The position numbers and the translations under genes are program-made. Positions 54,161-62,482 of a DNA stretch of 64,000 bases are shown piece by piece. Under the pieces are notes generated by a model. That model was given only the letters and a program-made list of their open reading frames with translations. It made no database searches and was not told the DNA's origin. This DNA is from Tahibacter aquaticus (GTDB lineage: Bacteria > Pseudomonadota > Gammaproteobacteria > Xanthomonadales > Rhodanobacteraceae): the NCBI RefSeq assembly GCF_004363655.1, contig NZ_SNZH01000016.1, positions 124,001 through 188,000 on the forward strand, read 5' to 3'. Within the stretch, counting starts at the first letter, position 1. The number at the start of each line of letters is the position of its first letter.

Positions 54161-56791
54161 TCAGATCCCTATCGTCCTGGCGACGGTCTCGGCATGCAGG
54201 CGCACATCGTGCGGCCAGCGCGTCCATACACGCAATGTCGTGAGAATCTCTGGCGTCAGCCGCGTGCGTGCGCCGTCGAAGTCATACAGGCGGAAACGCG
54301 CATAGGCGATATCGCCCGTCAGGTAAGCGACCTGCTGGCAGTTGCCGCACGACTCGACCATGTATTGCAGCGCGCTTTCCGCATACAGCACGGCTTCGAA
54401 GTAGTCGCCGCTGGCGATCAGTGTTTCGGCCAGTGTGCGGCTGGTATAGGCGAGGCTGTCGCGGGATTCGGCCGGCGTGACCGCAAATGCCAGTCCCGCG
54501 AAGCGCTTTGCGGCGGCGTAGTCGCCATGGCCATTGCGATAGACCAGTGCAAGCGAATCGTAGATGAGCGCCGCGCCGCGCTTGTTGGTGTCGATCGCGT
54601 GCGTGATCCGCAACCCCTCGCGCATCAGTTGTTCGCCCTCCTGCGCACGCCCCTCCTCCAGATAGAGATTGCCGAGCAAGTTATACATTGCCGCCAGTTC
54701 CGAGTACGTGTCGCCGTAGTACTTGCGCTGGCCGGCGATGGCGCGCTCGAGCACGTCGATCGCCAAGTCGTTGCGACGCAGGCGATAGTAAGCCTGCCCC
54801 AGGCTCTGCAACGTGGGGATCAAGGCAGGGTCGTCTTCAGGCAAGCGTTTGCGCTGTGACGCGAGCAGGGTTTCGAGCAGTTCCAGCGCGTCGTCGGCAT
54901 TTCCGTTCAACGAGAGCTGTCGGGTGAGCCGGTGCAGCAACGGTTCCAGGCGCGACGGCTGTATATCCGCCCGTCGCCGCAATGTGTCGTAGCTGCGGCG
55001 CAGATAGGCGATGGCCTCGGCGGGATGTCCGTCCAGGCGCAAGGTGCGGGCCTTGACCAGCGCAAGCCGCACTTCGGCGTCAGGATCGCTGTAGCTGGAA
55101 TCCGCCGCGATCCGTGCGGCAGCGTCGTCGATCGCCCGTGTTGCGTCGCGATAGCGGCTTGCCAGAGAAGCCAGCTCGGCGTCGATGACATCCTGGCGCA
55201 CGCGCTGTTCACTCGATGCATCCGGTGTTTTTGCCATCGCTTCCCGCGCCAGCTGCGCCTGCCCCTCGGCCGGCTCGATCATGTCGAGTCGGATGTACAA
55301 CTGTGCCAGTGTCTGCGCCACTGCTGCCTTCAACGCCGTATCGTCCGGCGACACGCTGCCCAGCGATCGCGCGGCACTCTGCAGCAGTTCGCTGGCACTG
55401 ACGTCGCGGCTGCGTGTCTTGAAGGCCGAGGCGTTCTCGAACGCGTTGACCAGAAACTCGACCACCCCGCGCGCGTGATCGCGCTCGTGCTCGGCCACGG
55501 CGCGTGCGGCGACGGCGCGGCGCGACTGCTGGACCGTCATGGCGATCGCGGCGATCGCGACAACGCCGGCCAGCACAGCGGCGCCGACCGAAACGCGATG
55601 TCGTCGCACGAAGCAGCGCAGGCGATAGCCGCGTTCGCGCGCACGCTGTGCGATCGGGCGCGCGGCGAGCACACTGCGCACGTCCTCGGCCAGCGCGTCG
55701 ACCGAACCGTAGCGGTCGTCCGGCGGCTTGCGCAGCGTCTTGGCGACAATGAGATCGAGATCGCCGCGCAGCGCAGCGACGAGCGAGGCAGCGTCGGCAT
55801 GGCCGCGCCGCGTCCAGCTGCCGTCGCTGCGCACGATGGCGCGACTGGGCAGCGGCGGATCTTCGCTCAAGATGCGTTCGACGATGGTTGTGCGCGCTTG
55901 CCCGGCGAAGTCGAACGGCTTGCATCCACAAAGCAATTCGTACAAAAGACTGCCGAGCCCGTAGATGTCGGTGGCGACGCCGGTGTTGCGGCCGGCCACT
56001 TGTTCGGGTGCGGCGCAGTCGGGCGAGAAGAAGCCGCTGTCGATCGTCGCGTCGGTGGCAACGACGCCATCGGTGGCCTTGGCGATGCCGAAGTCGAGCA
56101 GGCGCACGCGGCCGTCGTGGTCGACCAGGATATTGCCGGGCTTCAGATCGCGGTGCAGTACGAAGCGCCGGTGCGCATGGGCGACTGCGTCGCAGACGCG
56201 CAGAAACAGCGCCAGCCGGGCGGGCAATGCCAGGGCACGCTGGTCGCAGTAATGTGTGATGCGTTCGCCGTCGACGTATTCCATGGCGAAGTAGGGCCGG
56301 CCGTCGGCGAGTTCGCCCGCATCGATCAGTCGCGCGATGTCCGGATGATCCAGGCCGGCGAGGATGGCGCGTTCGCGCCGCAGGTGTTCGACGAGGCGGC
56401 CGTGACGCAAGGCCAGCGGTACCACTTTCAGCGCCACGCGCTGCGGCCGTCCGTCGACGTTGCGCGTGGCCAGGAACACATTGCCCATGCCGCCGCTGCC
56501 GAGCAGCGAATCGATGCGGTAGCTGCCGATCTCGGCGCCGGGCAGCAGGCGTTCGTCCTGCTGGGCGAGTGAGCGTACCGCCTCTGCAACCAGCGCCGCG
56601 CCGGGCATGACGTCCTGCGTCGCCAGGTAGTCGTCGTGGAGGGCGAGCAGCCGGCGCACGGCGTCGGCAATCGCCGGGTCAGCCGCAGCGGTGTCGATGA
56701 ATGTATGGCGGGACTGTTCGGGCTGCTCGATCGCGGCGTCGAACAGGCGTTGTACGTTGCGCCAGTGCGCAGTGTCGGTCGTTGGAGTCAT
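54161..56791 (-). CDS. Membrane Ser/Thr protein kinase with C-terminal TPR-type sensor (copy 2)
   Basis: 876 residues, a close paralogue of the gene at 50870-53497, with the same order: N-terminal helices, kinase domain with all catalytic motifs (Lys122, HRDLKPGN with Asp215, DFG, APEQ), one membrane helix, then helical repeats. Over the 204 residues from the glycine-loop strand onward the two proteins differ at 16 positions by hand count; the N-terminal 60 residues and the repeats differ more. The start overlaps the stop of a 35-codon frame (56788-56895) that ends like the sigma factor. The sensor repeats diverging faster than the kinase domain would suit recognition of different ligands. 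Confidence 0.9.
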   Translation of the reverse strand: MTPTTDTAHWRNVQRLFDAAIEQPEQSRHTFIDTAAADPAIADAVRRLLALHDDYLATQDVMPGAALVAEAVRSLAQQDERLLPGAEIGSYRIDSLLGSGGMGNVFLATRNVDGRPQRVALKVVPLALRHGRLVEHLRRERAILAGLDHPDIARLIDAGELADGRPYFAMEYVDGERITHYCDQRALALPARLALFLRVCDAVAHAHRRFVLHRDLKPGNILVDHDGRVRLLDFGIAKATDGVVATDATIDSGFFSPDCAAPEQVAGRNTGVATDIYGLGSLLYELLCGCKPFDFAGQARTTIVERILSEDPPLPSRAIVRSDGSWTRRGHADAASLVAALRGDLDLIVAKTLRKPPDDRYGSVDALAEDVRSVLAARPIAQRARERGYRLRCFVRRHRVSVGAAVLAGVVAIAAIAMTVQQSRRAVAARAVAEHERDHARGVVEFLVNAFENASAFKTRSRDVSASELLQSAARSLGSVSPDDTALKAAVAQTLAQLYIRLDMIEPAEGQAQLAREAMAKTPDASSEQRVRQDVIDAELASLASRYRDATRAIDDAAARIAADSSYSDPDAEVRLALVKARTLRLDGHPAEAIAYLRRSYDTLRRRADIQPSRLEPLLHRLTRQLSLNGNADDALELLETLLASQRKRLPEDDPALIPTLQSLGQAYYRLRRNDLAIDVLERAIAGQRKYYGDTYSELAAMYNLLGNLYLEEGRAQEGEQLMREGLRITHAIDTNKRGAALIYDSLALVYRNGHGDYAAAKRFAGLAFAVTPAESRDSLAYTSRTLAETLIASGDYFEAVLYAESALQYMVESCGNCQQVAYLTGDIAYARFRLYDFDGARTRLTPEILTTLRVWTRWPHDVRLHAETVARTIGI

Positions 56792-56895
56792 GCGGTGTCG
56801 GCGAGTGGGTCGTGCAGACGCTGGAAAACGATGAGGGTAGGGCGCGGCGCGACGAGCGCGGCAAATTGCGCCACAACCGGGCGCCGCTCCTGCAT
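56788..56895 (-). pseudogene. Remnant of a second ECF sigma gene ahead of kinase 2
   Basis: A 35-codon frame from ATG 56895 ends LHDPLADTA, against LHEQLADTA at the end of the intact sigma factor, and stops in the same ATGA overlap with the kinase start. The preceding 26 residues (MQERRPVVAQFAALVAPRPT onward) show no convincing sigma-4 match. What survives is thus the last nine or so codons, enough to keep translational coupling to the kinase. It may still be translated as a small leader peptide. It could also be read as a chance frame kept only for coupling. Confidence 0.65.
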
Positions 56896-57035
56896 GGATT
56901 GTCGTACATAGGGCACAGCCGGATTGGCGCTGCGGCGAAGGTCAGTCGCCGCCGTGCGCATTCCGTTGGCCGGTACCGATTCGCCGCGTGCGGCAAAGAT
57001 GACAGAATGGCCGGCTTCCGACGATTCTTTGGCGC

Positions 57036-57986
57036 ATGAGCAAGAAAAAAGACCCTACGCCCTGGCGCGAAGTACATGGCATCGTGCTGCTGGACAAGCC
57101 ATCGGGGCTTAGCTCCAACCAGGCGCTGCAGAAGGCGCGCCGCCTGTTCCTGGCGGACAAGGGCGGCCATACCGGCAGCCTGGACCCCCTGGCCACCGGC
57201 CTGCTGCCGCTGTGCTTCGGCGAAGCCACCAAGATCGCCGGTTACCTGCTCGGCGCGGCCAAGGCCTATCGAGCCACGGTACAGCTCGGTACGACCACGA
57301 CGACAGCGGATGCCGAAGGCGAAGTGCTGCTGCGCCGGCCGGTGCCGCCGCTGGATGCAAGCCGGATCGAGGCGGGGCTCGCGCGTCTGCGCGGCCGCAT
57401 CACCCAGGTGCCGCCGGTCTACAGTGCGATCAAGCTCGACGGCGTGCCGCTGTACCGCCGTGCCCGCGACGGCGAGGATGTCAGTGCCGCGCCGCGCGAG
57501 GTTGAGGTGTTCCGGCTCGACCTGCTGCTGCACCAGGGCGAACAGCTGGAGCTGGCCGTCGAATGCGGTTCCGGCACTTATGTGCGCAGTCTTGCCACCG
57601 ACCTGGGCGAATTCCTCGGCTGCGGTGCTCATCTCACCGCATTGCGGCGGACCTGGGTCGATCCGTTCCGTGACGCGACGGCCTGGACCTTGGATCACCT
57701 GGAAACCTTGCTGATGACCCAGGGCCGCGAATCCATCGATGCCTTGCTGCTGCCCACCGACGCTGGCCTGGCCAACCTGCCCCTGCGGGCGCTGGACGCG
57801 GCGCAGGCGCACCGCCTGGCCCTGGGCCAGCCGGTGCCCGGCATGGGGACTGCGGCTGAATTGTGCCGTGTACACGACGACAGCGGACATCTGCTTGCTC
57901 TGGGCGAGGTCGACGGTGCAGGTATTTTGCGCGTGCGCCGCGGTCTCAACCTGCCGCGCTCCGCAGTTCTGGCGGGCGCGTTTTGA
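57036..57986 (+). CDS. truB: tRNA pseudouridine(55) synthase
   Basis: 316 residues. It makes the T-loop pseudouridine 55 in tRNAs. HGIVLLDKPSGLSSNQALQK at the N-terminus; catalytic Asp50 in HTGSLDPLATGLLPLCFG; PPVYSAIKLDGVPLY; and a C-terminal PUA-like domain. No clear Shine-Dalgarno is seen before ATG 57036. It would normally follow rbfA directly; the 6.7-kb island at 50.3-56.9 kb separates them. The 140 bp upstream, shared with the divergent kinase 2, must hold both promoters, but no consensus is obvious. Confidence 0.96.
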   Translation: MSKKKDPTPWREVHGIVLLDKPSGLSSNQALQKARRLFLADKGGHTGSLDPLATGLLPLCFGEATKIAGYLLGAAKAYRATVQLGTTTTTADAEGEVLLRRPVPPLDASRIEAGLARLRGRITQVPPVYSAIKLDGVPLYRRARDGEDVSAAPREVEVFRLDLLLHQGEQLELAVECGSGTYVRSLATDLGEFLGCGAHLTALRRTWVDPFRDATAWTLDHLETLLMTQGRESIDALLLPTDAGLANLPLRALDAAQAHRLALGQPVPGMGTAAELCRVHDDSGHLLALGEVDGAGILRVRRGLNLPRSAVLAGAF

Positions 57987-58006
57987 ACACGGATAATCTT
58001 TCAGGC

Positions 58007-58036
58007 TTGTTGCGCCGCGGCGTCTGGCGTTAAAAT
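58007..58036 (+). promoter_or_regulatory. Candidate sigma-70 promoter of rpsO
   Basis: TTGTTG (58007-58012), an 18-bp spacer and TAAAAT (58031-58036). Transcription from here would give a leader of about 95 nt including the hairpin at 58066-58116. A TTGACA at 58049-58054 has no matching -10. Confidence 0.55.
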
Positions 58037-58065
58037 CCCGCGGCTCTCTTGACAACTCATCCCAC

Positions 58066-58116
58066 GCGGGGCTTGTGCAGCGCCTTCGGACTACGGTCGC
58101 GCTGCACAAGCCTCGT
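58066..58116 (+). promoter_or_regulatory. Long hairpin in the rpsO leader (possible S15 autoregulatory site)
   Basis: GGCTTGTGCAGCGC (58070-58083) pairs perfectly with GCGCTGCACAAGCC (58099-58112), 14 bp. Outer G-U and G-C pairs can extend it to about 58066-58116. Inside, GAC (58089-58091) and GTC (58096-58098) form a small inner stem next to a 5-nt bulge. It ends about 21 nt before the rpsO start. Ribosomal protein S15 represses its own mRNA through leader structures in several bacteria, and their shapes differ between lineages. That this hairpin is such a site is inference. Confidence 0.55.
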
Positions 58117-58137
58117 CTAGCTTTCAAGGTCTCAAAA

Positions 58138-58404
58138 ATGTTGAACGTCGAACAAACCCAGAAAATCCTCGCCGACTTCGGCCGCGTCCCGAACGACACC
58201 GGCTCGCCGGAAGTCCAGATCGCCCTGCTGTCCGCCCGTATCGATAGCCTGTCCGGCCATTTCGCCAAGCACGCCAAGGATCACCATTCCCGCCGCGGCC
58301 TGCTCAAGATGGTCAACCAGCGCCGCCGCCTGCTGACCTATCTCAAGGCCAAAGACGCCACCCGTTACAAGACGTTGATCGACCGCCTCGGCATCCGCCG
58401 CTAA
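58138..58404 (+). CDS. rpsO: 30S ribosomal protein S15
   Basis: 88 residues plus initiator Met, the standard length. It binds the central domain of 16S rRNA early in 30S assembly. Conserved segments: [36 protein letters not shown] and [17 protein letters not shown] at 58138 gives the family N-terminus ([16 protein letters not shown], where the common form begins with a Ser or Thr). Paired with pnp 24 bp downstream, as across gammaproteobacteria. Confidence 0.98.
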   Translation: MLNVEQTQKILADFGRVPNDTGSPEVQIALLSARIDSLSGHFAKHAKDHHSRRGLLKMVNQRRRLLTYLKAKDATRYKTLIDRLGIRR

Positions 58405-58428
58405 GCGCAACAGCACGAGGAGATGGCA

Positions 58429-60546
58429 GTGGCGAAAGTAACCAAGTCGTTCCAGTACGGTAATCACGAAGTCACGCTGGAAACGGGCGAAATCGCCCGC
58501 CAGGCTAGCGGTGCGGTTCTGGTCAGCATGGGCGGAACCGTCGTGCTGGTCACGGCAGTAGCAGCCGGCAAGGCGCGCGAGGGGCAGGATTTCTTCCCCC
58601 TCACCGTCGACTATCAGGAAAAGTTCTATTCCGCCGGACGCATTCCCGGCGGCTTCTTCAAGCGCGAAGGCCGTCCCACCGAAAAGGAAACGCTGACCTC
58701 GCGCCTGATCGACCGGCCGATCCGCCCGCTGTTCCCGGAAGAGTTCCGCAACGAAGTCCAGATCATTGCGACGGTGATGTCGCTGAATCCGGAAGTCGAC
58801 GGTGACATCCCGGCCCTGATCGGTGCTTCCGCCGCCCTCTGGCTGGCCGGCGTTCCGTTCAACGGTCCGATCGGTGCGGCCAAGGTCGGTGTCATCGACG
58901 GCCACTACGTGCTGAATCCCAGCGCTTCCGAGCTGAAGACCTCGTCGCTGGAACTGGTTGTCGCCGGCACCAACAATGCCGTGCTGATGGTGGAATCCGA
59001 AGCCAAGCTGCTGAGCGAAGAAGTCATGCTCGGCGCCGTCACCTTCGGCCACACCGCGCTGAAGAGCGCCATCACCGCGATCGAAGCCCTTGCCGCCGAA
59101 GCCGGCCGCAAGACCTTCAAGTGGACCGCGCCGGTCCGCAACGACGCCCTGTTCGCTGCGCTGGAAGGCCATATCGGCAACCGCATGGCCGACACGTTCC
59201 AGATCCGCGACAAGCTGGCCCGCCGTGACGCGCAGTCCGCGCTGAAGAGCGAAGTCAAAGCCGCCATCGCCGAAGCTGCCGCCAGCAACAAGTGGACCGA
59301 CAGCGAAATCGGCTACGCCTTCGGCGACATCGAATACCGTACCCTGCGCGAAGGCGTGCTCAAGACCAAGGTCCGCATCGACGGCCGCGCCCTCGATACC
59401 GTCCGCGGCATCGACATCCGCGTCGGCGTGCTGCCGCGTACCCATGGCTCGGCCCTGTTCACCCGCGGCGAAACCCAGGCCCTGGTCACCGTGACCCTGG
59501 GTACCACCAAGGATTCGCAGATCATCGACGCGCCGGAAGGCGAATCGAAAGATACCTTCCTGTTCCATTACAACTTCCCGCCGTTCTCGGTCGGCGAATG
59601 CGGCCGCATGGCCGGCCCGAAGCGCCGCGAAATCGGCCACGGCCGTCTCGCCAAGCGCGGCGTGCAGGCCGTCAAGCCGAGCATGGAAGCCTTCCCCTAC
59701 GTGCTGCGCGTGGTGTCGGAAATCACCGAATCCAACGGTTCCTCGTCGATGGCCTCGGTGTGCGGTTCCTCGCTCGCCATGATGGACGCCGGCGTGCCGC
59801 TGACTTCGCCGGTGGCCGGCATCGCCATGGGCCTGGTCAAGGAAGGCAACGATTTCGTCGTGCTGTCCGACATCCTCGGTGACGAAGACCACCTCGGCGA
59901 CATGGACTTCAAGGTCGCCGGCACGCAGGACGGTATCTCTGCGCTGCAGATGGACATCAAGATCGACGGCATCACCGAAGAAATCATGCGCGTGGCGCTG
60001 GAACAGGCCAAGCGTGGCCGTCTGCACATCCTCGGCGAAATGAACAAGGTGATCACCTCGGCGCGCTCGGAAATGAGCGAATTCGCGCCGCGCCTGCTCA
60101 CCATGCGCATCCACCCGGACAAGATCCGCGAAGTCATCGGCAAGGGCGGTTCGGTCATCCGTGCGATCACCGAAGAAACCGGCACCACCATCGACATCCA
60201 GGACGACGGCAGCATCGTCATCGCCTCGGTCAACCGCGCTGCGGCGGAAGAAGCGAAGAAGCGCATCGAGATGATCGTCTCCGACGTCGAACCGGGTCGC
60301 ATCTACGAAGGCAAGGTTGCCAAGCTGATGGACTTCGGCGCTTTCGTCACCATCCTGCCGGGCAAGGACGGTCTGGTCCACGTTTCGCAGATCTCCAACG
60401 AGCGCGTCGAGAAGGTTTCCGACAAGCTCAAGGAAGGCGACATGGTCCGCGTCAAGGTGCTGGAAGTCGACAAGCAGGGCCGTATCCGCCTGTCGATCAA
60501 GGCCGTGCTGGAAGACGAGCAGGCTGCAGCAGCCGGTACCGCCTGA
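58429..60546 (+). CDS. pnp: Polyribonucleotide nucleotidyltransferase (PNPase)
   Basis: 705 residues. A phosphorolytic 3'-5' exoribonuclease of the RNA degradosome. Two RNase PH-like domains (about 5-230 and 310-550; [39 protein letters not shown] and [19 protein letters not shown] in blocks), then KH ([20 protein letters not shown]) and S1 ([20 protein letters not shown]). Start site: GAGGAG ends at 58422, directly against an ATG at 58423 but six bases from GTG at 58429. The GTG, giving [11 protein letters not shown], is therefore preferred and also fits relatives. A strong terminator follows. Confidence 0.96.
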   Translation: MAKVTKSFQYGNHEVTLETGEIARQASGAVLVSMGGTVVLVTAVAAGKAREGQDFFPLTVDYQEKFYSAGRIPGGFFKREGRPTEKETLTSRLIDRPIRPLFPEEFRNEVQIIATVMSLNPEVDGDIPALIGASAALWLAGVPFNGPIGAAKVGVIDGHYVLNPSASELKTSSLELVVAGTNNAVLMVESEAKLLSEEVMLGAVTFGHTALKSAITAIEALAAEAGRKTFKWTAPVRNDALFAALEGHIGNRMADTFQIRDKLARRDAQSALKSEVKAAIAEAAASNKWTDSEIGYAFGDIEYRTLREGVLKTKVRIDGRALDTVRGIDIRVGVLPRTHGSALFTRGETQALVTVTLGTTKDSQIIDAPEGESKDTFLFHYNFPPFSVGECGRMAGPKRREIGHGRLAKRGVQAVKPSMEAFPYVLRVVSEITESNGSSSMASVCGSSLAMMDAGVPLTSPVAGIAMGLVKEGNDFVVLSDILGDEDHLGDMDFKVAGTQDGISALQMDIKIDGITEEIMRVALEQAKRGRLHILGEMNKVITSARSEMSEFAPRLLTMRIHPDKIREVIGKGGSVIRAITEETGTTIDIQDDGSIVIASVNRAAAEEAKKRIEMIVSDVEPGRIYEGKVAKLMDFGAFVTILPGKDGLVHVSQISNERVEKVSDKLKEGDMVRVKVLEVDKQGRIRLSIKAVLEDEQAAAAGTA

Positions 60547-60569
60547 TCCTTGCGGTCATTGCTTGAATG

Positions 60570-60596
60570 AAAAAGCCGGCCCTGGGCCGGCTTTTT
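60570..60596 (+). terminator. Rho-independent terminator after pnp
   Basis: AAAAAGCCGGCC pairs perfectly with GGCCGGCTTTTT around CTG, 24 bp after the pnp stop. The A/T symmetry means it also works for transcripts arriving from the minus strand. Confidence 0.92.
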
Positions 60597-60707
60597 CTTG
60601 TCTGCTGCATGGCGCGCAGCGCCAATGCGCGGAATTGCTGCGTGGCGGCAGGCCGGTAGGGAAGGCTGCTGGACGCAGCCGATCCCCACCGCTGCCATCT
60701 TTTTGCC

Positions 60708-61526
60708 TTACGGCGTCGGCAATTCGAAGCCATCCTTGAAGATGCTGGTTTCCACGGCACCCGTGCCGTCGAGCCGCATCGGCAGCGTCTGGTTGAAGGT
60801 GCTGCCTGTATCCACGATCAGCGCCCAGGTGCTGGTCGATACCGTCAGCTGCTGCGCATTGCCCGAGGCGTTCTGTCCCGGAATGGTCACGAACGGTGCA
60901 AACGGACCCGAGGCGACCGAGCCGGTCAAGGACCAGTCCAGCCAATACGTACCCGGGGTGAGATTTATCGACAGGTTGCCGGCCGTCGCGCCCATGATGG
61001 CGCGCTGCCCGTTGGTCAGCGCCGCACCGGTAGTCCGGTAGATGCCGGAGAAGGTGGACGACGTCATCACATTGGTGGTGGTGTCGCCGAAAACCACCGT
61101 CGAGGCGGGCAGCGACGGATCGCCATTCCAGATGCGCAAGGTCATGGTCGTCAGCGTCGAGGTCGTATTCGATGCTGCCTGGGTCTGGTAGGCATAAACC
61201 GTAACGCCGGTTAGCGTCCAGCCACCGGCGGGAACGGTGAAATCTTCCGCCAGGCGGAAATCGCCCGTCGCCGTGGCACCAAAACTGCTCGAGGCACCCT
61301 GCAGCGCGCTGGTGTCGGCGCCGCCGAAACCGGCGCCGGGGTTGGTGATCATCAGGGCACGCGAATCGAACAGGGCCGGCGTGCCCTGCGGCTGCGGCAC
61401 CCAGGACTCGACGAAGCCGGATGGTGCTGCGGTGGACGGGCCGCCGAAAGTCGAGTTATCCGACTGGGCGAATGCGGCGGTAGAACACAATGCGAGCGGC
61501 AGCAAACAACGCAAAAGCTGTTTCAT
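60708..61526 (-). CDS. Secreted protein with C-terminal DGFE-type tail, function unknown
   Basis: 272 residues. ATG at 61526 starts a clear signal peptide (MKQLLRCLLPLALCSTAAFA, cleavage before QSDN). The mature protein is rich in Thr, Ser, Gly and Ala with alternating beta-strand pattern (for example TLTGVTVYAYQTQ, TTMTLRIWNGDPSLP, NLTPGTYWLDWSL), suggesting a beta-sandwich like those of secreted adhesins or lectin domains. No catalytic motif or known domain is recognised. It ends ETSIFKDGFELPTP. Short IF.DGFE ends seem recurrent on exported proteins of this bacterial group (from memory, untested). The 274 bp upstream hold no gene, only a CGGGCCC/GGGCCCG hairpin at 61735-61753. Confidence 0.75.
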   Translation of the reverse strand: MKQLLRCLLPLALCSTAAFAQSDNSTFGGPSTAAPSGFVESWVPQPQGTPALFDSRALMITNPGAGFGGADTSALQGASSSFGATATGDFRLAEDFTVPAGGWTLTGVTVYAYQTQAASNTTSTLTTMTLRIWNGDPSLPASTVVFGDTTTNVMTSSTFSGIYRTTGAALTNGQRAIMGATAGNLSINLTPGTYWLDWSLTGSVASGPFAPFVTIPGQNASGNAQQLTVSTSTWALIVDTGSTFNQTLPMRLDGTGAVETSIFKDGFELPTP

Positions 61527-61800
61527 GGGGAAACTCCGTGCAGGGGCAAGGGAGCGCATGCGGGCATCGCGGAAACCATACCGCCGCGCCGCTGGCGTAT
61601 CCGATTAGAGCATACGCTGACGTTTGTGTGGCATTTGCACCGTTTGTTGGAAGTTAGCGGCAGATTGTCCAGCGCTGTTCCGGCTGGCTGTGTGGTTCTG
61701 CCGGACATGCGTGGCGACGGTATCGCCTGCAGCGCGGGCCCATGCCGGGCCCGTGCGACAACGCGTCGGCATGGTGCGGGGGCGAATGGCGCAGCGGCAC

Positions 61801-62454
61801 TCAAGGCCACGTCATCAATAGCCCGCCGCCAACGGCCTGCGCGGCAGTCCAGCCATGGCGTGGCGTACTGCCGCTCAGCAGGCGCGGAAAACGGCTGACT
61901 CCGCGACACACGCCGCTGGCGATGGCGCCGGTCATTACCAGCATGGCGGCCAGGTGCAGGCCAACGGCTGCCATGGCCAGGATCACCGAACCAGAGGCGG
62001 TGATCGCACGTGCCGGGTTGTCGCTCATGCACAGCGGCAGCAGCGCTGGTACCAGCATCAGGCCAGCTCCGTGCGCAGTGGCCATCAGGCAGGACCACAC
62101 GGCGATGCCGGCATGGCCGGCCTGCGTGTCGACATCGAGGCAGACGAGATGTCGGCTGCTCCTGCGCGCGGTAGCGCCCCCTAGCCCGCGATACAGCGCC
62201 ACGCCGGTCAGCAAGACACCGGCCCACCGCTGTACCAGCAGGCGGTCTATCAGAACGCCCTGTGCGACGGCTAAAACCACGATGACTATCGATGCCGCGT
62301 GCCCGAGCGCGATCGGCAGCAGGGCGCGCCACGCCTGTGCAGTGCGGCGGCTGCCAAGGCCACAGGCGGCGGCGAACATCCAGCCGTTTGCCGGGCTCAG
62401 CCCATGCAGGGCGCCGAGCCCGGCCATCGTCAGCCATGGCCACACGGTTTCCAT
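61801..62454 (-). CDS. Polytopic membrane protein with HGLSPANGW motif
   Basis: 217 residues. ATG at 62454 follows the last 28 bp after the DUF899 gene; the longer frame upstream overlaps that gene and is rejected. Five or six membrane helices. Conserved-looking polar residues inside helices: GLGALHGLSPANGWMFAAA at the N-terminus, ALGHAASIVIV, and SCLMATAHGAGLMLVPALLP. Paired His residues within membrane helices of this kind recall metal or small-ion transporters of the UreH/RcnA type, but that is only a resemblance. It probably shares a transcript with the DUF899 gene. Confidence 0.7.
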   Translation of the reverse strand: METVWPWLTMAGLGALHGLSPANGWMFAAACGLGSRRTAQAWRALLPIALGHAASIVIVVLAVAQGVLIDRLLVQRWAGVLLTGVALYRGLGGATARRSSRHLVCLDVDTQAGHAGIAVWSCLMATAHGAGLMLVPALLPLCMSDNPARAITASGSVILAMAAVGLHLAAMLVMTGAIASGVCRGVSRFPRLLSGSTPRHGWTAAQAVGGGLLMTWP

Positions 62455-62482
62455 CGCGTGCTCCCGATGCGGCCAGACAGGC

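Noticed and set aside
50870-56791. Long direct repeats at DNA level suggesting a mobile element
   Set aside because: The similarity is explained by the two paralogous kinase genes; no transposase, terminal inverted repeats or target duplication were seen.
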